A DNA stretch of 61,844 nt from Billgrantia gudaonensis (GCF_900100195.1 NZ_FNES01000019.1:1-61844), one strand, 5' to 3'. Shown: positions 51,403 to 61,791, numbered from the stretch's first letter. Notes: generated from the sequence alone by a model not told the origin. Numbers and translations: made by a program.

Positions 51403-52127
51403 TGGACTACCCACGGCTGAAGCCCGGCACCCTGCTGCGCCGCTACAAGCGCTTTCTGGCCGACGTACGGCTCGATGATGGGCGTGAAGTGGTGGCCCAC
51501 TGTCCCAATACCGGCTCGATGCGTGCGGTCGACGTGCCGGGATGCCGGGTATGGCTGGCGCCGAGTACCAACCCGGCGCGCAAGCTGGCCTGGACCTGGG
51601 AACTGATCGAACTGCCTCAGCCCGATGGCACTACCGCCTTCGCTTCGGTGCACACCGGTCGGGCCAATCGTATCGTCGAGGAGGCGCTGCGTGCCGGCCG
51701 ACTTGCCCGGCTTTCCGGCTATGCATCCCTCCAGCGCGAAGCGGCGGTGACGGGCGCGCGGCTCGACTTTCGCCTCGACGATCCGGTGCGCCCTACCGCT
51801 TACGTGGAGGTCAAGCAGGTCACCCTTCGCGAGGCCGACGGCCACGGTTACTTTCCCGATGCGGTGAGCGAGCGTGGACGCAAGCACCTCGAAGCGCTGG
51901 CGACGCTGGTCGCCCGGGGGCAGCGTGCCGTGTTGCTGTTCTGCGTGGCCCACGGGGGCATTCGTGATGTGGCGCCGGCGGCGCATCTCGACCCCGCCTA
52001 TGCGGCAACGCTGGCGCGCGTGGCGGCGACCGGTGTCGAGGTCCTGGCCCACGGCTGCGAGGTCGAGTGGCGTCGTGGAGAGCCCTCGGCGATCCGCCTG
52101 GGCGAGGCACTGCCGGTGCGGCTGTGA
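51402..52127 (+). CDS. sfsA: DNA/RNA nuclease SfsA
   Basis: SfsA, named as a sugar fermentation stimulation protein, is a PD-(D/E)XK-type nucleic-acid-binding protein of uncertain role. The 241-residue protein has the N-terminal OB-like domain (TLLRRYKRFLADVRLDDGREVVAHCPNTGSMRAVD) and the nuclease core with YVEVKQVTL, FPDAVSERGRKHLEAL and CVAHGGIRDVAPAAHLDP. It shares the TGATG junction with the aminotransferase gene, and it lies close to dksA as in E. coli. Confidence 0.95.
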   Translation: MDYPRLKPGTLLRRYKRFLADVRLDDGREVVAHCPNTGSMRAVDVPGCRVWLAPSTNPARKLAWTWELIELPQPDGTTAFASVHTGRANRIVEEALRAGRLARLSGYASLQREAAVTGARLDFRLDDPVRPTAYVEVKQVTLREADGHGYFPDAVSERGRKHLEALATLVARGQRAVLLFCVAHGGIRDVAPAAHLDPAYAATLARVAATGVEVLAHGCEVEWRRGEPSAIRLGEALPVRL

Positions 52128-52139
52128 GTCGATCCTGGC

Positions 52140-52598
52140 TCAGCGCTCGATATAGAAACGCTGGATGAAGCTCACTTCGGCAGGTTCGGCGTTGCGGTCA
52201 TAGCGCACGTCGAGGTCGAAGCGCATGGGAGCGTCTGCGTGGATGCGGAATACGGCGATCTGCGATACCACCCCCTCGCCGTCGCGAAGGGTGCGGAAGG
52301 TCAGGGGCTCGCCATCCTCGCTGTCCAGCCCGCCGACCCGGCCGTCGACCTGGGCGGTCACTGGCCGAGTGGTGCCGTCGTCGCGCTCTTCCAGCACGCT
52401 GACGTTGAGTAGCGCCATGGCTGCATTGCGCGGAATGTCGTGGGCGCGGGCGATATCCTCGGAGAGGAAGCTGGTATTCACGGCGCTGTAGTGGATCTGG
52501 TAGTCACCGACCTGCTCGAACTGCTGGGCCGCGAGCGGCAAGGAGAAAGCGAACAGCAGGACGGCGATCAGACGGCCTAGAACGATGCGATGCCTCAT
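52140..52598 (-). CDS. DUF4426 exported protein
   Basis: A 152-residue protein with an N-terminal signal peptide (about 25 residues, ending PLAAQ) and the DUF4426 pattern: GDYQIHYSAVNTSFL, ARAHDIPRNAAMALLNVSVLE and the end VSFIQRFYIER. Function unknown. The ATG at 52598 has GAGGAGCGCACC and overlaps the metW end by four bases; a longer frame lies within metW. It is commonly the gene after metW in Pseudomonas relatives. Confidence 0.88.
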   Translation of the reverse strand: MRHRIVLGRLIAVLLFAFSLPLAAQQFEQVGDYQIHYSAVNTSFLSEDIARAHDIPRNAAMALLNVSVLEERDDGTTRPVTAQVDGRVGGLDSEDGEPLTFRTLRDGEGVVSQIAVFRIHADAPMRFDLDVRYDRNAEPAEVSFIQRFYIER

Positions 52599-53206
52599 GG
52601 TGCGCTCCTCATTGGCTGACGGCCGACGCGGAAGATGGCGATCTCGCCGAATAGATTCGGCCACAGGCGCGAGGTCCAGTGTCCCTCGTGGTCGCGGATG
52701 CCCACGGCGCGATCGGTGATGCTCAGACCCTTGTCACGGCATAGATGTTCAAAGTCGTTGAAGGTCGACAGGTGGATGTTGGGGGTGTCGTACCAGGCGT
52801 GGGGCAGCGACTTGGAAACCGGCATGTAGCCGCGGATGCCGAGATGCACCCGGTGGCGCCAGTAGGCGAAGTTGGGAAAGGTGATGATGCACTCGTCGGC
52901 GACCCGCAGCATCTCGTCGAGCATGCGGTCGGGACGGCGCAGCGCCTGCAGCGCCTGGGTCATCACCACCAGGTCGTAGCTGTCGTCCTCGAAGTTGGCG
53001 AGTCCCGCGTCGAGATTCTGCTCGATGACGTTGACGCCCTTGGCGATGCAGGCGGTGATGCCCTCGGGATCGATTTCCAGGCCGTAGCCGGTCACGCTCT
53101 TGTCGCGCGCCAGGGCGGCCAGCAGGGTTCCGTCGCCGCAGGCCAGGTCGAGGATATGGGCTCCCTGCGGAATCCAGCGATGGATCAGCTCGAGGTCGGT
53201 GCGCAT
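52595..53206 (-). CDS. metW: Methionine biosynthesis protein MetW
   Basis: MetW is a SAM-dependent methyltransferase-like protein required with MetX for homoserine acylation in several bacteria. The 203-residue protein has the SAM motif HILDLACGDGTLLAALA and the QNLDAGLANFEDDSYDLVVMTQALQAL, TFPNFAYWRHR and LPHAWYDTPNIHLST motifs. The start overlaps the metX stop (TGATG), so translation is coupled. Biochemical role of MetW is not settled. Confidence 0.95.
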   Translation of the reverse strand: MRTDLELIHRWIPQGAHILDLACGDGTLLAALARDKSVTGYGLEIDPEGITACIAKGVNVIEQNLDAGLANFEDDSYDLVVMTQALQALRRPDRMLDEMLRVADECIITFPNFAYWRHRVHLGIRGYMPVSKSLPHAWYDTPNIHLSTFNDFEHLCRDKGLSITDRAVGIRDHEGHWTSRLWPNLFGEIAIFRVGRQPMRSAP

Positions 53207-54363
53207 CAGGTCGTCTCCTCCGCCAAGCCCAGGTCGCGTGCCGCACGGCTCATGAACGCCGCAAAGACCGCCTGGTAACGGGGGTCCGGCAGCAGAAAGG
53301 CGTCGTGGCCGTGGGGCGAGTCGATGTTGACGTAACTCACCGGCTTGCCGGCATGGATCAGGGCATCGGTGAGTTCGCGCGAGCGCGACGGGGGGAAGCG
53401 CCAGTCGCTGGTGAAACTGACGACCAGAAACGGGCACACGGCGGGAGCCAGGGCGCGTGCCAGGTCGCCGCCGTGAGCGGCGGCGGGGTCGAAGTAATCC
53501 AGTGCCTTGGTCATCAGCAGGTAGGTGTTGGCATCGAAGGCACTCGAAAAGGTGTCGCCCTGATAGCGTAGGTAGGACTCGACCTGGAACTCCACGTCGT
53601 AGCCGAAGTTGAGGTCGTTGGTGCGCAGGTCGCGGCCGAATTTGCTGCCCATGGCATCTTCCGAGAGGTAGGTGATGTGACCCACCATCCGTGCCAGCTT
53701 GAGGCCACGGCGCGGTGCAGTGCCGTGCTCTGCGTACCACCCACCGTGGTAGTCGGGGTCGGAGCGGATCGCCTGTCGGGCGACTTCGTTGAAAGCGATG
53801 TTCTGGGCCGACAGTTTTGGCGTGGCGGCGATGACCACGGCGTTGGCGATGCGCTCCGGATAGGTGAGCGTCCACTGCAGGACTTGCATGCCGCCGAGAC
53901 TGCCGCCGACTACCGCAGCGAAGCGCTCGATCCCCAGGCGGTCGGCCAGGCGTGCCTGACTGTGGACCCAGTCGCCTACCGTCACCATCGGAAACTCCGG
54001 CCCCCACAGCCGGCCGGTTTCCGGGTTGATGCTGGCCGGACCGGTGCTGCCGTGGCAGCCGCCCAGGTTGTTCAGCGAAACCACGAAGAAGCGGTTGGTG
54101 TCGATGGACTTGCCCGGGCCGATATGCGCATCCCACCAGCCGGGCTTGCGCTCGTCGTCGTGATAACCGGCCGCGTGGTGGTGGCCCGACAGCGCATGGC
54201 AGATCAGCACGGCATTGTTGCGCTCGGCATTGAGCGTGCCGTAGGTCTCGTAGGTCAGGTCGTAGGCCGGCAGCGTCATGCCGCAGGCCAGGGTCAAGGG
54301 GTCGTCGAAGTGCGCCGTCTGCGGCGTCACCAGGCCGACCGAGTCATCGGGAAACTCGGGCAT
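53206..54363 (-). CDS. metX: Homoserine O-acyltransferase MetX
   Basis: MetX acylates homoserine in methionine synthesis, from acetyl-CoA or succinyl-CoA depending on active-site residues I cannot resolve here. The 385-residue alpha/beta hydrolase has GHHHAAGYH, the nucleophile motif [21 protein letters not shown] and the catalytic His in [10 protein letters not shown]. The ATG at 54363 ([15 protein letters not shown]) matches the family start; another ATG at 54384 is possible. It forms an operon with metW and the DUF4426 gene. Confidence 0.94.
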   Translation of the reverse strand: MPEFPDDSVGLVTPQTAHFDDPLTLACGMTLPAYDLTYETYGTLNAERNNAVLICHALSGHHHAAGYHDDERKPGWWDAHIGPGKSIDTNRFFVVSLNNLGGCHGSTGPASINPETGRLWGPEFPMVTVGDWVHSQARLADRLGIERFAAVVGGSLGGMQVLQWTLTYPERIANAVVIAATPKLSAQNIAFNEVARQAIRSDPDYHGGWYAEHGTAPRRGLKLARMVGHITYLSEDAMGSKFGRDLRTNDLNFGYDVEFQVESYLRYQGDTFSSAFDANTYLLMTKALDYFDPAAAHGGDLARALAPAVCPFLVVSFTSDWRFPPSRSRELTDALIHAGKPVSYVNIDSPHGHDAFLLPDPRYQAVFAAFMSRAARDLGLAEETT

Positions 54364-54409
54364 GGGGCGTGGGTGTCCCGTCATTGGTGTCCGGCTGGGT
54401 GGCGGTGCC

Positions 54410-55003
54410 TTAAAGGCCGACCAGCGCACCGGCAATGCCGGCGGCACGGGTCAGCGAGCCCACCACGATACCATCGATCAGGCTGATGGCGATGAAGACC
54501 ACGATGGGCGACAGGTCGATCATGCCCAGCGGCGGGATCACCTTGCGCACCGGGGCCATGATCGGCTCCACCAGTTGCATGACCAGCAGCGCCCCAGGGT
54601 GGCTGGCATTGGGGGCGACCCAGCTCAAGATGATCATCACGATCAGCGCGAAGAAGTAGATCTTGAGGATGGCGTTGGCCACTGCCGCCACGCTGCCGAT
54701 GGCCACGCCGGCAATGGGTGGCATGCCGAAGCCGGCCACCTGCAGGATCGCCACGATGGTGACCGCCTTGAGCACGAATCCGGCGGCCAGGGTGGCCAGG
54801 TCGAAGCGTCCCATCACCGGGCCGAGGAAGCTCTGGAAGGGACCCACCACCGGCTGAGTGATCTTCACCACAGACTGGCTCAGTGGATTGTAGTAGTCCG
54901 CGCGGGATGCCTGCAGCAGAAAGCGCAGCATCAGCAGGAACAGATAGATGTTGATCAGGGTGTTGACCAGCAGCAGGCCGGCGTTTCCCAGTTGACTGCC
55001 CAT
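54410..55003 (-). CDS. yggT: YggT family membrane protein
   Basis: A 197-residue inner-membrane protein with two YggT repeats and four to five helices ([43 protein letters not shown]). Function is not well defined; osmotic-shock protection has been suggested in E. coli. The ATG at 55003 is chosen for family fit; the frame is open 35 codons upstream within the proC end region. It lies between proC and metX. Confidence 0.93.
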   Translation of the reverse strand: MGSQLGNAGLLLVNTLINIYLFLLMLRFLLQASRADYYNPLSQSVVKITQPVVGPFQSFLGPVMGRFDLATLAAGFVLKAVTIVAILQVAGFGMPPIAGVAIGSVAAVANAILKIYFFALIVMIILSWVAPNASHPGALLVMQLVEPIMAPVRKVIPPLGMIDLSPIVVFIAISLIDGIVVGSLTRAAGIAGALVGL

Positions 55004-55055
55004 GTGGGCTCCTCCGTGTCGTCGATTGGGCACCGACGGGCGGTGCCCCGTTGGG

Positions 55056-55880
55056 CTAGCGCTTGCCGAGTTCTTCGGCCATTTCACGGGCGCGGGAGGC
55101 GCAGGCATCCATGGCGTCGAGCATGGCCTGGCGCAGGCCGGCCTGTTCGAGGTGCTCGATGGCGCGCTCGGTGGTGCCGCCAGGGGACATCACGTTGCGC
55201 TTGAGTTGCCCCGGCGTCTGGTCGCTCGTCTGCGCCATGCGCGCGGCTCCCAGCGCCGTTTGGATGGCCAGGCGGCGAGCCGTCTCGGCGGGTAGGCCGA
55301 GCTTGACCCCGGCTTCCTCCATGGCTTCGAACATCAGGAAGAAGTAGGCGGGGCCGCTGCCGGAGACCGCCGTGACGGCATCCAGCAGGGCTTCGTCGTC
55401 GACCCATTCGACCAGTCCCACGGCTTCGAGCAGTTCGGTGGCCAGGCGGCGCTGGGCGTCGCTGACGTTGGCGTTGGCGTATAGGCCGGCGGCGCCGGCG
55501 CCCACCAGCGATGGCGTGTTGGGCATGCAGCGGATCAGCGGCAGGCTGCCGCCGAGCCATGCGTCCAGGGTCTCGGCGGAAAGGCCGGCCGCTACCGAGA
55601 TCACCAGCGGGCGCTGGCGCTGCAGGCTATCGCGCAGGTCCTCGCAAACCTCGCGCATGACCTGCGGCTTGACCGCCAGCACCACGACATCGGCATCGCG
55701 TACGGCGGCGACGTTATCGGTGTCGGTATGGATGCCGAAGCGCTCATGCACCGGCGCCAGGAAGGCATCGCTCGGCGAAGTAGCGGTGATGGCGGTGGCG
55801 GGATGGCCATCGTCGATCATTCCGCCGATGATGGCGCTGGCCATGTTGCCGGCGCCAATGAAGGTGACTCTGCTGGCCAT
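55056..55880 (-). CDS. proC: Pyrroline-5-carboxylate reductase
   Basis: ProC reduces pyrroline-5-carboxylate to proline, an osmolyte as well as an amino acid in halophiles. The 274-residue protein has the nucleotide fold VTFIGAGNMASAIIGG, VVLAVKPQVMREV, RCMPNTPSLVGAGAAGLYAN and the C-terminal TAVSGSGPAYFFLMFEAMEEAGVKLGL and SPGGTTERAIEHLE motifs. It follows yggS, as in E. coli and Pseudomonas. Confidence 0.97.
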   Translation of the reverse strand: MASRVTFIGAGNMASAIIGGMIDDGHPATAITATSPSDAFLAPVHERFGIHTDTDNVAAVRDADVVVLAVKPQVMREVCEDLRDSLQRQRPLVISVAAGLSAETLDAWLGGSLPLIRCMPNTPSLVGAGAAGLYANANVSDAQRRLATELLEAVGLVEWVDDEALLDAVTAVSGSGPAYFFLMFEAMEEAGVKLGLPAETARRLAIQTALGAARMAQTSDQTPGQLKRNVMSPGGTTERAIEHLEQAGLRQAMLDAMDACASRAREMAEELGKR

Positions 55881-55914
55881 GCGTTGTGTCCTTCTTCCAG
55901 TTCATGGTGGAGCG

Positions 55915-56619
55915 CTAGCGCTGGCTGCGCGCCCCGAAGATGGCCGTACCCAGGCGAACCAGGGTGGCGCCTTCCAGCACGGCGGCTTCCAGGTCGGCCG
56001 TCATGCCCATGGAAAGCGTGTCCAACGGAGCGCTCGGCAGGCGCTGACGCAGCTCTTGCAGCGCCTCGTGCAGCCGCGCGAAGGGCTGACGCTGCTCGGC
56101 TAGCGCTTCGGCCGGTGCGGGAATCGCCATGAGGCCGCGCAGGCGCAGGTTGGGCAGCGAGGCGACCGCTTCCGCGAGCGGGCCGAGCGCCTCCAGATCG
56201 ACGCCCGCCTTGGTGGCCTCGCCGCTGACATTGACCTGCAGGCACACATTGAGCGGTCCCAGTGCAACGGGCCGTTGATCGTTCAAACGAACGGCGATCT
56301 TTTCCCGGTCCAGGCTATGCACCCAGGCGAAGTGCTCGGCGACGGCCCGTGTCTTGTTGGATTGCAGCGGGCCGATGAAATGCCAGACGATGTCGTCGAG
56401 GTCGGCCAGCTCGGCCTGCTTGTCGAGCGCTTCCTGGACGTAGTTCTCGCCGAAGTCGCGCTGTCCCAGCTGCCAGGCGGCACGGATCATGGCCGCCGGC
56501 TTGGTCTTGCTCACGGCCAGCAGGCGTGCGTCCCCGGCTGGGCGCCCGGCATCGGCCAGGGCTCGTGCGAGTCGCTCGCGAGCGGCGGTCAGCGACTCGT
56601 GAAGTGTGAGGGCCGTCAT
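55915..56619 (-). CDS. yggS: PLP homeostasis protein YggS
   Basis: YggS (PLPBP) binds pyridoxal phosphate and helps to maintain its supply. The 234-residue protein has the PLP lysine K38 in LLAVSKTKP, FGENYVQEALDK, WHFIGPLQSNK and the C-terminal LSMGMTADLEAAVLEGATLVRLGTAIFG. The ATG at 56619 fits; the longer frame crosses the divergent pilT promoter. It diverges from pilT by 75 bases. Confidence 0.96.
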   Translation of the reverse strand: MTALTLHESLTAARERLARALADAGRPAGDARLLAVSKTKPAAMIRAAWQLGQRDFGENYVQEALDKQAELADLDDIVWHFIGPLQSNKTRAVAEHFAWVHSLDREKIAVRLNDQRPVALGPLNVCLQVNVSGEATKAGVDLEALGPLAEAVASLPNLRLRGLMAIPAPAEALAEQRQPFARLHEALQELRQRLPSAPLDTLSMGMTADLEAAVLEGATLVRLGTAIFGARSQR

Positions 56620-56694
56620 CTCAGTCACAGGCCGTCCGTGATGTCGAATGCTCTGGCATACTGAAGGGAACCTTACCTGGAGCAGGGGAAGTGC

Positions 56695-57729
56695 ATGGAT
56701 ATTACCGAACTGCTGGCGTTCTCGGCAAAGCAGAACGCTTCCGACCTCCACCTTTCGGCGGGGCTGCCGCCGATGATCCGCGTCGATGGCGACATTCGCC
56801 GCCTCAACGTCCCGGCCATGGATGACCGAGAGGTGCGCAAGCTGATCTACGACATCATGGGCGATCGCCAGCGGCGTGACTACGAGGAGTTCTTCGAGAC
56901 CGACTTCTCCTTCGAGGTGCCCGGTGTGTCGCGCTTCCGTGTCAATGCCTTCAACCAGGCGCGCGGCGCCGGAGCGGTATTCCGCACCATTCCCAGTGAC
57001 ATCCTGACCATGAACGACCTGGGGATGGGCGATGTCTTCCGCCGCCTGGCGCTGCTGCCGCGCGGCCTGGTACTCGTCACCGGCCCCACCGGTTCCGGCA
57101 AGAGCACTACCCTGGCGGCAATGATCGACCACATCAACGACAATCGCTACGACCACATCCTCACCATCGAAGATCCGGTGGAATTCGTGCATCGCAGCAA
57201 GCGTTGTCTGATCAACCAGCGCGAGGTGCATCGCGATACCCGGAGCTTTGCCCAGGCGCTGCGCAGCGCCCTGCGCGAGGATCCCGACGTGATCCTCGTC
57301 GGCGAGCTGCGTGACCTGGAGACGATTCGCCTGGCGTTGACGGCGGCCGAGACCGGCCACCTGGTGCTGGGAACGTTGCACACCACCTCGGCGGCCAAGA
57401 CCATCGACCGTATCATCGACGTCTTCCCCGGCGAGGAGAAGGCCATGGTGCGTTCGATGCTCTCAGAATCGCTGCAGGCGGTGATTTCCCAGACCCTGCT
57501 CAAGCGTCGGGGCGGCGGCCGGGTGGCTGCCCACGAGATCCTCATCGCCACCGCGGCAGTGCGCAACCTGATCCGCGAGGACAAGGTGGCGCAGATCTAT
57601 TCGACCATCCAGACCGGGGGCAATCTGGGCATGCAGACCCTGGATGCCAGCCTGGCCAAGCTGGTGAGCGACAACCTGGTGACTCGCGACGAGGCCCAGG
57701 CTCGTGCCAAGAGCATGCTGACCCCGTGA
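56695..57729 (+). CDS. pilT: Type IV pilus retraction ATPase PilT
   Basis: PilT is the hexameric ATPase that retracts type IV pili, driving twitching motility. The 344-residue protein begins MDITELLAFSAKQNASDLHLSAGLPPMIRVDGDIRRL, has Walker A GPTGSGKS at 130-137, the Asp box (LTIEDPVEFVHRSKRCLINQREV), Walker B (ALREDPDVILVGELRD) and the PilT AIRNLIRE-like motif (AAVRNLIREDKVAQI). pilU follows after 34 bases. No pilin or assembly genes are in the window. Confidence 0.97.
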   Translation: MDITELLAFSAKQNASDLHLSAGLPPMIRVDGDIRRLNVPAMDDREVRKLIYDIMGDRQRRDYEEFFETDFSFEVPGVSRFRVNAFNQARGAGAVFRTIPSDILTMNDLGMGDVFRRLALLPRGLVLVTGPTGSGKSTTLAAMIDHINDNRYDHILTIEDPVEFVHRSKRCLINQREVHRDTRSFAQALRSALREDPDVILVGELRDLETIRLALTAAETGHLVLGTLHTTSAAKTIDRIIDVFPGEEKAMVRSMLSESLQAVISQTLLKRRGGGRVAAHEILIATAAVRNLIREDKVAQIYSTIQTGGNLGMQTLDASLAKLVSDNLVTRDEAQARAKSMLTP

Positions 57730-57763
57730 CGCGACCCACACCCATCGACGCAGGAGCAGGGAG

Positions 57764-58906
57764 ATGACCGCACGCGAGTGGCTGGAACAGCTGCTGGGCA
57801 TCATGGCCCAGAAGGAGGCTTCGGATCTGTTGATCTCGGTCCAGGCCCCTCCCACCATCAAGATCGCCGGCCGGCTGATCGCGCTGGGCGAGCAGCGCCT
57901 CTCCGTCGAGCAGGTGCGTGAGCTGGTCGCCGCGGCGTTGCCCGAGGGCCACCGGGAGCGCTTCCATGAAGATCGCGAAGCCAATTTTGCGCTGAGCCTG
58001 TCAGGGCGCGGCCGCTTCAGGGTCAGTGCCTTCCAGCAGCGCAACCAACTGGCCATGGTGATCCGTCGCATCGGCTTCGACATCCCGCACCTGGAGGAGC
58101 TGGCGTTGCCGCCGGTGCTGGGAGAGCTGGCCAACATCAAACGCGGCCTGGTGTTCGTGGTGGGCGGTACCGGTACCGGCAAGTCGACCACCCTGGCGTC
58201 GATGATCCAGCAGCGCAACGAGACGGTGGGCGGGCACATCATCAGCGTCGAGGATCCCATCGAGTACGTGCATCCGCACAAGAAGGCGATCATCAATCAG
58301 CGCGAGGTGGGCATCGACACCGAGTCCTTCGAGGTGGCGCTGAAGAATACCTTGCGCCAGGCGCCCGACGTCATCCTGATCGGCGAGGTGCGTACCCGTG
58401 AGACCATGGAGCACGCGCTCACTTTCGCCGAGACGGGGCACCTGTGCCTGGCGACGCTGCACGCCAACAACGCTAACCAGGCGCTGGACCGCATCATTCA
58501 CTTCTTTCCCCATGAGCGTCATGACCAGATCTGGCTCGACCTGTCGCTCAACCTGCACGCCATCGTTGCCCAGCAGCTGTTGCCGACGCGTGATGGAGGG
58601 AGAGCGCCGGCCATCGAAGTCCTACTGCGAACGCCGCTGGTGGCCGATCTCATCCGCAAGGGCGAGGTGGGTGAGATCAAGAACGCCATGGCGCGTTCTC
58701 GCGACCTGGGCATGCAGACCTTCGATCAGGCGCTGTTCGAGCTCTTCAAGGCGGGCAAGATCAGCGAAGAGGTGGCGATGGTGCATGCCGATTCGGCCAA
58801 CGACCTGCGCATGATGATCAAGTTCGAGGACTCGAGCAGCGATACGCTGGCCAAGGCGCACGACACGGCCCAGAAGCTGTCGCTGCGCGACGAGGATGAC
58901 TTCTGA
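57764..58906 (+). CDS. pilU: PilT-dependent retraction ATPase PilU
   Basis: PilU is a PilT paralogue that aids pilus retraction under load. The 380-residue protein has Walker A GGTGTGKST, ISVEDPIEYVHPHKKAIINQREVG and the Walker B LRQAPDVILIGEVRTRE. The C-terminal tail (about 30 residues after RMMIKFEDSS) is longer than in PilT and typical of PilU. It is in the same operon as pilT and converges on anmK. Confidence 0.95.
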   Translation: MTAREWLEQLLGIMAQKEASDLLISVQAPPTIKIAGRLIALGEQRLSVEQVRELVAAALPEGHRERFHEDREANFALSLSGRGRFRVSAFQQRNQLAMVIRRIGFDIPHLEELALPPVLGELANIKRGLVFVVGGTGTGKSTTLASMIQQRNETVGGHIISVEDPIEYVHPHKKAIINQREVGIDTESFEVALKNTLRQAPDVILIGEVRTRETMEHALTFAETGHLCLATLHANNANQALDRIIHFFPHERHDQIWLDLSLNLHAIVAQQLLPTRDGGRAPAIEVLLRTPLVADLIRKGEVGEIKNAMARSRDLGMQTFDQALFELFKAGKISEEVAMVHADSANDLRMMIKFEDSSSDTLAKAHDTAQKLSLRDEDDF

Positions 58907-58913
58907 CGCGGCG

Positions 58914-60044
58914 TCAGGGGGCGTAGAGGCCACCGAGGACGCGTGGGCCGGCGGCGCCGGTCACGCTGGGCAGGTTGCCGGGCAACCCTTCCAGGCGCCG
59001 CCAGGCGAGCCAGGCGAAGGCGCCGGCCTCCAGCCAGTCGGCCGGCCAGCCCCAGTCGTCGCTGGGTACCAACGGCGTCTCCGGCAGATGGCGGGCCAGA
59101 CGGGTCAACAGGTCGCGGCTGTGGGCGCCGCCGCCGCACGGAATCAGCGCCTCGGCCGGCGGTGCTTCCAGCCGCTCGCGGGCCATGCCCACGCCGAGAG
59201 CTACGCTCACGGCGGTGAGCTCGGCCAGGGTGGCCTGGACGTCGGCAGGGTCTTCCGTTCCGCTGAGCCGCTCCTCCAGCCAGGCGAGGTGGAAATGCTC
59301 GCGGCCGGTGCTACGCGGTGGCGGCTGGTGAAAGAAGGGATCGGCGAGCAGCCGCTCGAGCAGCGCGGCATCGACGCGACCCGAAGCCGCCCAGGCGCCG
59401 TCGGCGTCGAAGCGGCCACCGCGGTGGCGATCGTGCCAGGCGTCCAGCAGGGCGTTGGCCGGGCCGGTGTCGAAGCCGAGTACCGGGGCATCGCTGCCGG
59501 CTGGTGGCAGCAGGGTCAGGTTGGCGAAGCCGCCCAGGTTGAGCACCAGTCGCCAGGCCTCGTGGTCACGAAACAGTGCCTGGTGAAAGGCCGGTGCCAG
59601 GGGCGCAGCCTGGCCGCCGGCGGCCAGGTCGCGGCGGCGCAGGTCGCCCACTACGGTGCAGCCGGTCAGCTCGGCGAGCAGGCTAGGGTTGTCCAGTTGC
59701 AGAGTATAGGCGGGACCGCCGGCATGGCCCTCCGGGGCATGCTCGATGGTCTGTCCGTGGCTGCCGATGGCCATGACCTCCTCACGCGGCAATCGGCTGG
59801 CGGCGAGCAGTCGACCGACGGCCCCGGCCTGTAGGCGGCAGAAGGCATCCTCGGTGGTGGCAAGGTCACGGAAGGCGACCCTGTCAGCGTGGCAGAGCTG
59901 CCACAGCGCGTGGCGCAGCGCCTCGGGCATGGGTTCGGCATGGGTGGCAAGCAGTCGTGGACGCTGGTCCGTTTTCAGCTCGACCAGGGCGGCGTCGATA
60001 CCGTCCAGGCTGGTGCCGGACATCAGTCCAATGAAGAGAGGCAT
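58914..60044 (-). CDS. anmK: Anhydro-N-acetylmuramic acid kinase
   Basis: AnmK phosphorylates and opens anhydro-MurNAc in cell-wall recycling. The 376-residue protein has [29 protein letters not shown], the [22 protein letters not shown] segment, [22 protein letters not shown] and [11 protein letters not shown]. The ATG at 60044 gives the family start. It is divergent from tyrS with a 116-base gap, the same pair as in Pseudomonas. Confidence 0.96.
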   Translation of the reverse strand: MPLFIGLMSGTSLDGIDAALVELKTDQRPRLLATHAEPMPEALRHALWQLCHADRVAFRDLATTEDAFCRLQAGAVGRLLAASRLPREEVMAIGSHGQTIEHAPEGHAGGPAYTLQLDNPSLLAELTGCTVVGDLRRRDLAAGGQAAPLAPAFHQALFRDHEAWRLVLNLGGFANLTLLPPAGSDAPVLGFDTGPANALLDAWHDRHRGGRFDADGAWAASGRVDAALLERLLADPFFHQPPPRSTGREHFHLAWLEERLSGTEDPADVQATLAELTAVSVALGVGMARERLEAPPAEALIPCGGGAHSRDLLTRLARHLPETPLVPSDDWGWPADWLEAGAFAWLAWRRLEGLPGNLPSVTGAAGPRVLGGLYAP

Positions 60045-60160
60045 GGCGTTCTCCGAATCGCGGCGGCGCCACCGCAAGGCGCCAAGACATGCTAACATCC
60101 TGGCCCATTCGAAGGAGCCTGGGTACAGGACCGACAACCGTATCTGTGGAGTTGGAGACG

Positions 60161-61360
60161 ATGACCGATGTCGCGAGCGCGCTGGCGCTGCTCAAGCGTG
60201 GCACCCATGAAATCCTGATCGAGGAGGAGCTGGTCAAGAAGCTCGAGTCCGGACGCAAGCTGCGCATCAAGGCGGGGTTCGATCCCACGGCACCGGACCT
60301 TCACCTGGGGCATAGCGTGCTGTTGACCAAGATGCGTCAGTTCCAGGATCTGGGGCACGAGGTCATCTTCCTGATCGGCGACTTCACAGGCCGCATCGGC
60401 GATCCTACCGGCAAGAACGTCACCCGCAAGCCGCTCACCGAGGAGGAGGTCAAGGCCAACGCCCAGACCTACCGTGAGCAAGTGTTCAAGATCCTCGATC
60501 CGGAGAAGACCGAGGTGCGCTTCAATGCCGAGTGGTTCTCGGCGATGAGCGCCGCCGACATGATCGAGCTCGCCGGTCAGAGCACCGTGGCGCGCATGCT
60601 CGAGCGTGACGACTTCGACAAGCGCTACAAGGCCAATCAGGCGATCTCCATTCACGAGTTCCTCTATCCGCTGGTGCAGGGCTACGACTCCGTGGCCCTC
60701 GAGGCGGACGTGGAGCTGGGCGGCACCGACCAGAAATTCAACCTCCTGATGGGGCGCGAAATCCAGAAGCATTTCGGGCAGGCGCCTCAGGTGGTGATCA
60801 CCATGCCGCTGCTCGAGGGGCTCGACGGCGTGCAGAAGATGTCCAAGTCGCTGAACAACTACGTCGGCGTCGACGAGGCGCCGGGGGCGATGTTCAACAA
60901 GCTGGTTTCCATGCCCGACAGCCTGATGTGGCGCTACTTCGAGCTGCTCTCGCTCAAATCCAACGAGGAGATCGCGGCGCTCAAGCGCGACGTCGAGTCA
61001 GGTGCGAACCCGCGCGACGTCAAGATGATACTGGCTCGCGAGCTGATCGGGCGCTATCACGGCGAAGAGGCCGCGGCGCAGGCTCACAAGTCCGCCGGCA
61101 ATCAATTGGCCGAAGGCGAGCTGCCCGAAGACCTGCCCGAGGTCGAGGTCGATTTCGAGGGTAGCGCCCAGGCGCCGATCGCCGCGGTGCTCAACCGCTC
61201 GGGGTTGACCAAGAACAGCGCCCAGGCCAAGGACATGCTGGGCAATGGCCGGGTCAAGGTCGACGGTGAGGTGGTGGAGCGCGGTCACCTGCTCGACCGT
61301 GGCAAGAGTTACGTGATACAGGCCGGCAAGAAGCGCTACGCGCGCGTCACTCTCACGTAG
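60161..61360 (+). CDS. tyrS: Tyrosyl-tRNA synthetase
   Basis: TyrS charges tRNA-Tyr. The 399-residue class I synthetase has the HLGH signature at 48-51, the tyrosine pocket ([25 protein letters not shown]), the KMSKS loop ([11 protein letters not shown]) and a C-terminal S4 domain ([26 protein letters not shown]). It belongs to the TyrZ-like group with HLGH rather than the E. coli TyrS type. The ATG at 60161 has GGAGACG before it. Confidence 0.97.
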   Translation: MTDVASALALLKRGTHEILIEEELVKKLESGRKLRIKAGFDPTAPDLHLGHSVLLTKMRQFQDLGHEVIFLIGDFTGRIGDPTGKNVTRKPLTEEEVKANAQTYREQVFKILDPEKTEVRFNAEWFSAMSAADMIELAGQSTVARMLERDDFDKRYKANQAISIHEFLYPLVQGYDSVALEADVELGGTDQKFNLLMGREIQKHFGQAPQVVITMPLLEGLDGVQKMSKSLNNYVGVDEAPGAMFNKLVSMPDSLMWRYFELLSLKSNEEIAALKRDVESGANPRDVKMILARELIGRYHGEEAAAQAHKSAGNQLAEGELPEDLPEVEVDFEGSAQAPIAAVLNRSGLTKNSAQAKDMLGNGRVKVDGEVVERGHLLDRGKSYVIQAGKKRYARVTLT

Positions 61361-61384
61361 CTCGCAGCTTCGTCGTCGATCACG

Positions 61385-61409
61385 CAATGCCCGCTTCGTG
61401 CGGGCATTG
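61385..61409 (+). terminator. Terminator after tyrS
   Basis: CAATGCCCGC (61385-61394) and GCGGGCATTG (61400-61409) form a 10-pair hairpin, with only a weak T-rich tail (TGCTGTCT). Confidence 0.65.
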
Positions 61410-61517
61410 TGCTGTCTATCCTTCGATCTCTGAGTCATCCACACCCGCTGCGCAGCGAGGGGTGTGGATAAGTGGTGCGGGCTTGTCACGGGTCTGAAAG
61501 ATTTTTACAGATCCCCC

Positions 61518-61546
61518 TTGCGTCGTACGCGGGTTGCCCGTAAAGT
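61518..61546 (+). promoter_or_regulatory. rRNA operon promoter P1
   Basis: TTGCGT at 61518-61523 and TAAAGT at 61541-61546 with a 17-base spacer. An A/T-rich stretch (AAAGATTTTTACAGA) just upstream could be an UP element. The discriminator after -10 is GC-rich (ACGC), as for stringently controlled promoters. Confidence 0.6.
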
Positions 61547-61683
61547 ACGCATCCGCTGCCGGCGACGGGCCACGTTGCCAGCGGTGGAGAATGACGGAAG
61601 CGTTTGATGCGGCGAGGTTTTTTGCCGGCATTGCGCGGGTTTCGTCACTGCCGTGAGTCGGCCGCTGAGCGACACGTTCGCTC

Positions 61684-61711
61684 TTGACAGTCGGCGCCGA
61701 TCACGTAGAAT
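61684..61711 (+). promoter_or_regulatory. rRNA operon promoter P2
   Basis: A perfect TTGACA at 61684-61689 and TAGAAT at 61706-61711 with a 16-base spacer, then the same ACGC discriminator. This is the strongest sigma-70 promoter in the window. Confidence 0.75.
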
Positions 61712-61791
61712 ACGCCTTCCTCGCCGGGCGCTGGCGGCACTGCCGACAGCAGGGTGAGACGCTCCACTCCGTTTTCACGGGAGATGAGAGC

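Noticed and set aside
54364..54447. Longer N-terminus for MetX
   Set aside because: The extra residues are Pro-rich, have no ribosome site and are absent in the family as I know it; start set at 54363.
61416..61631. 71-codon open frame on the minus strand near the window end
   Set aside because: Lies across the rRNA P1 promoter and has no recognisable sequence.
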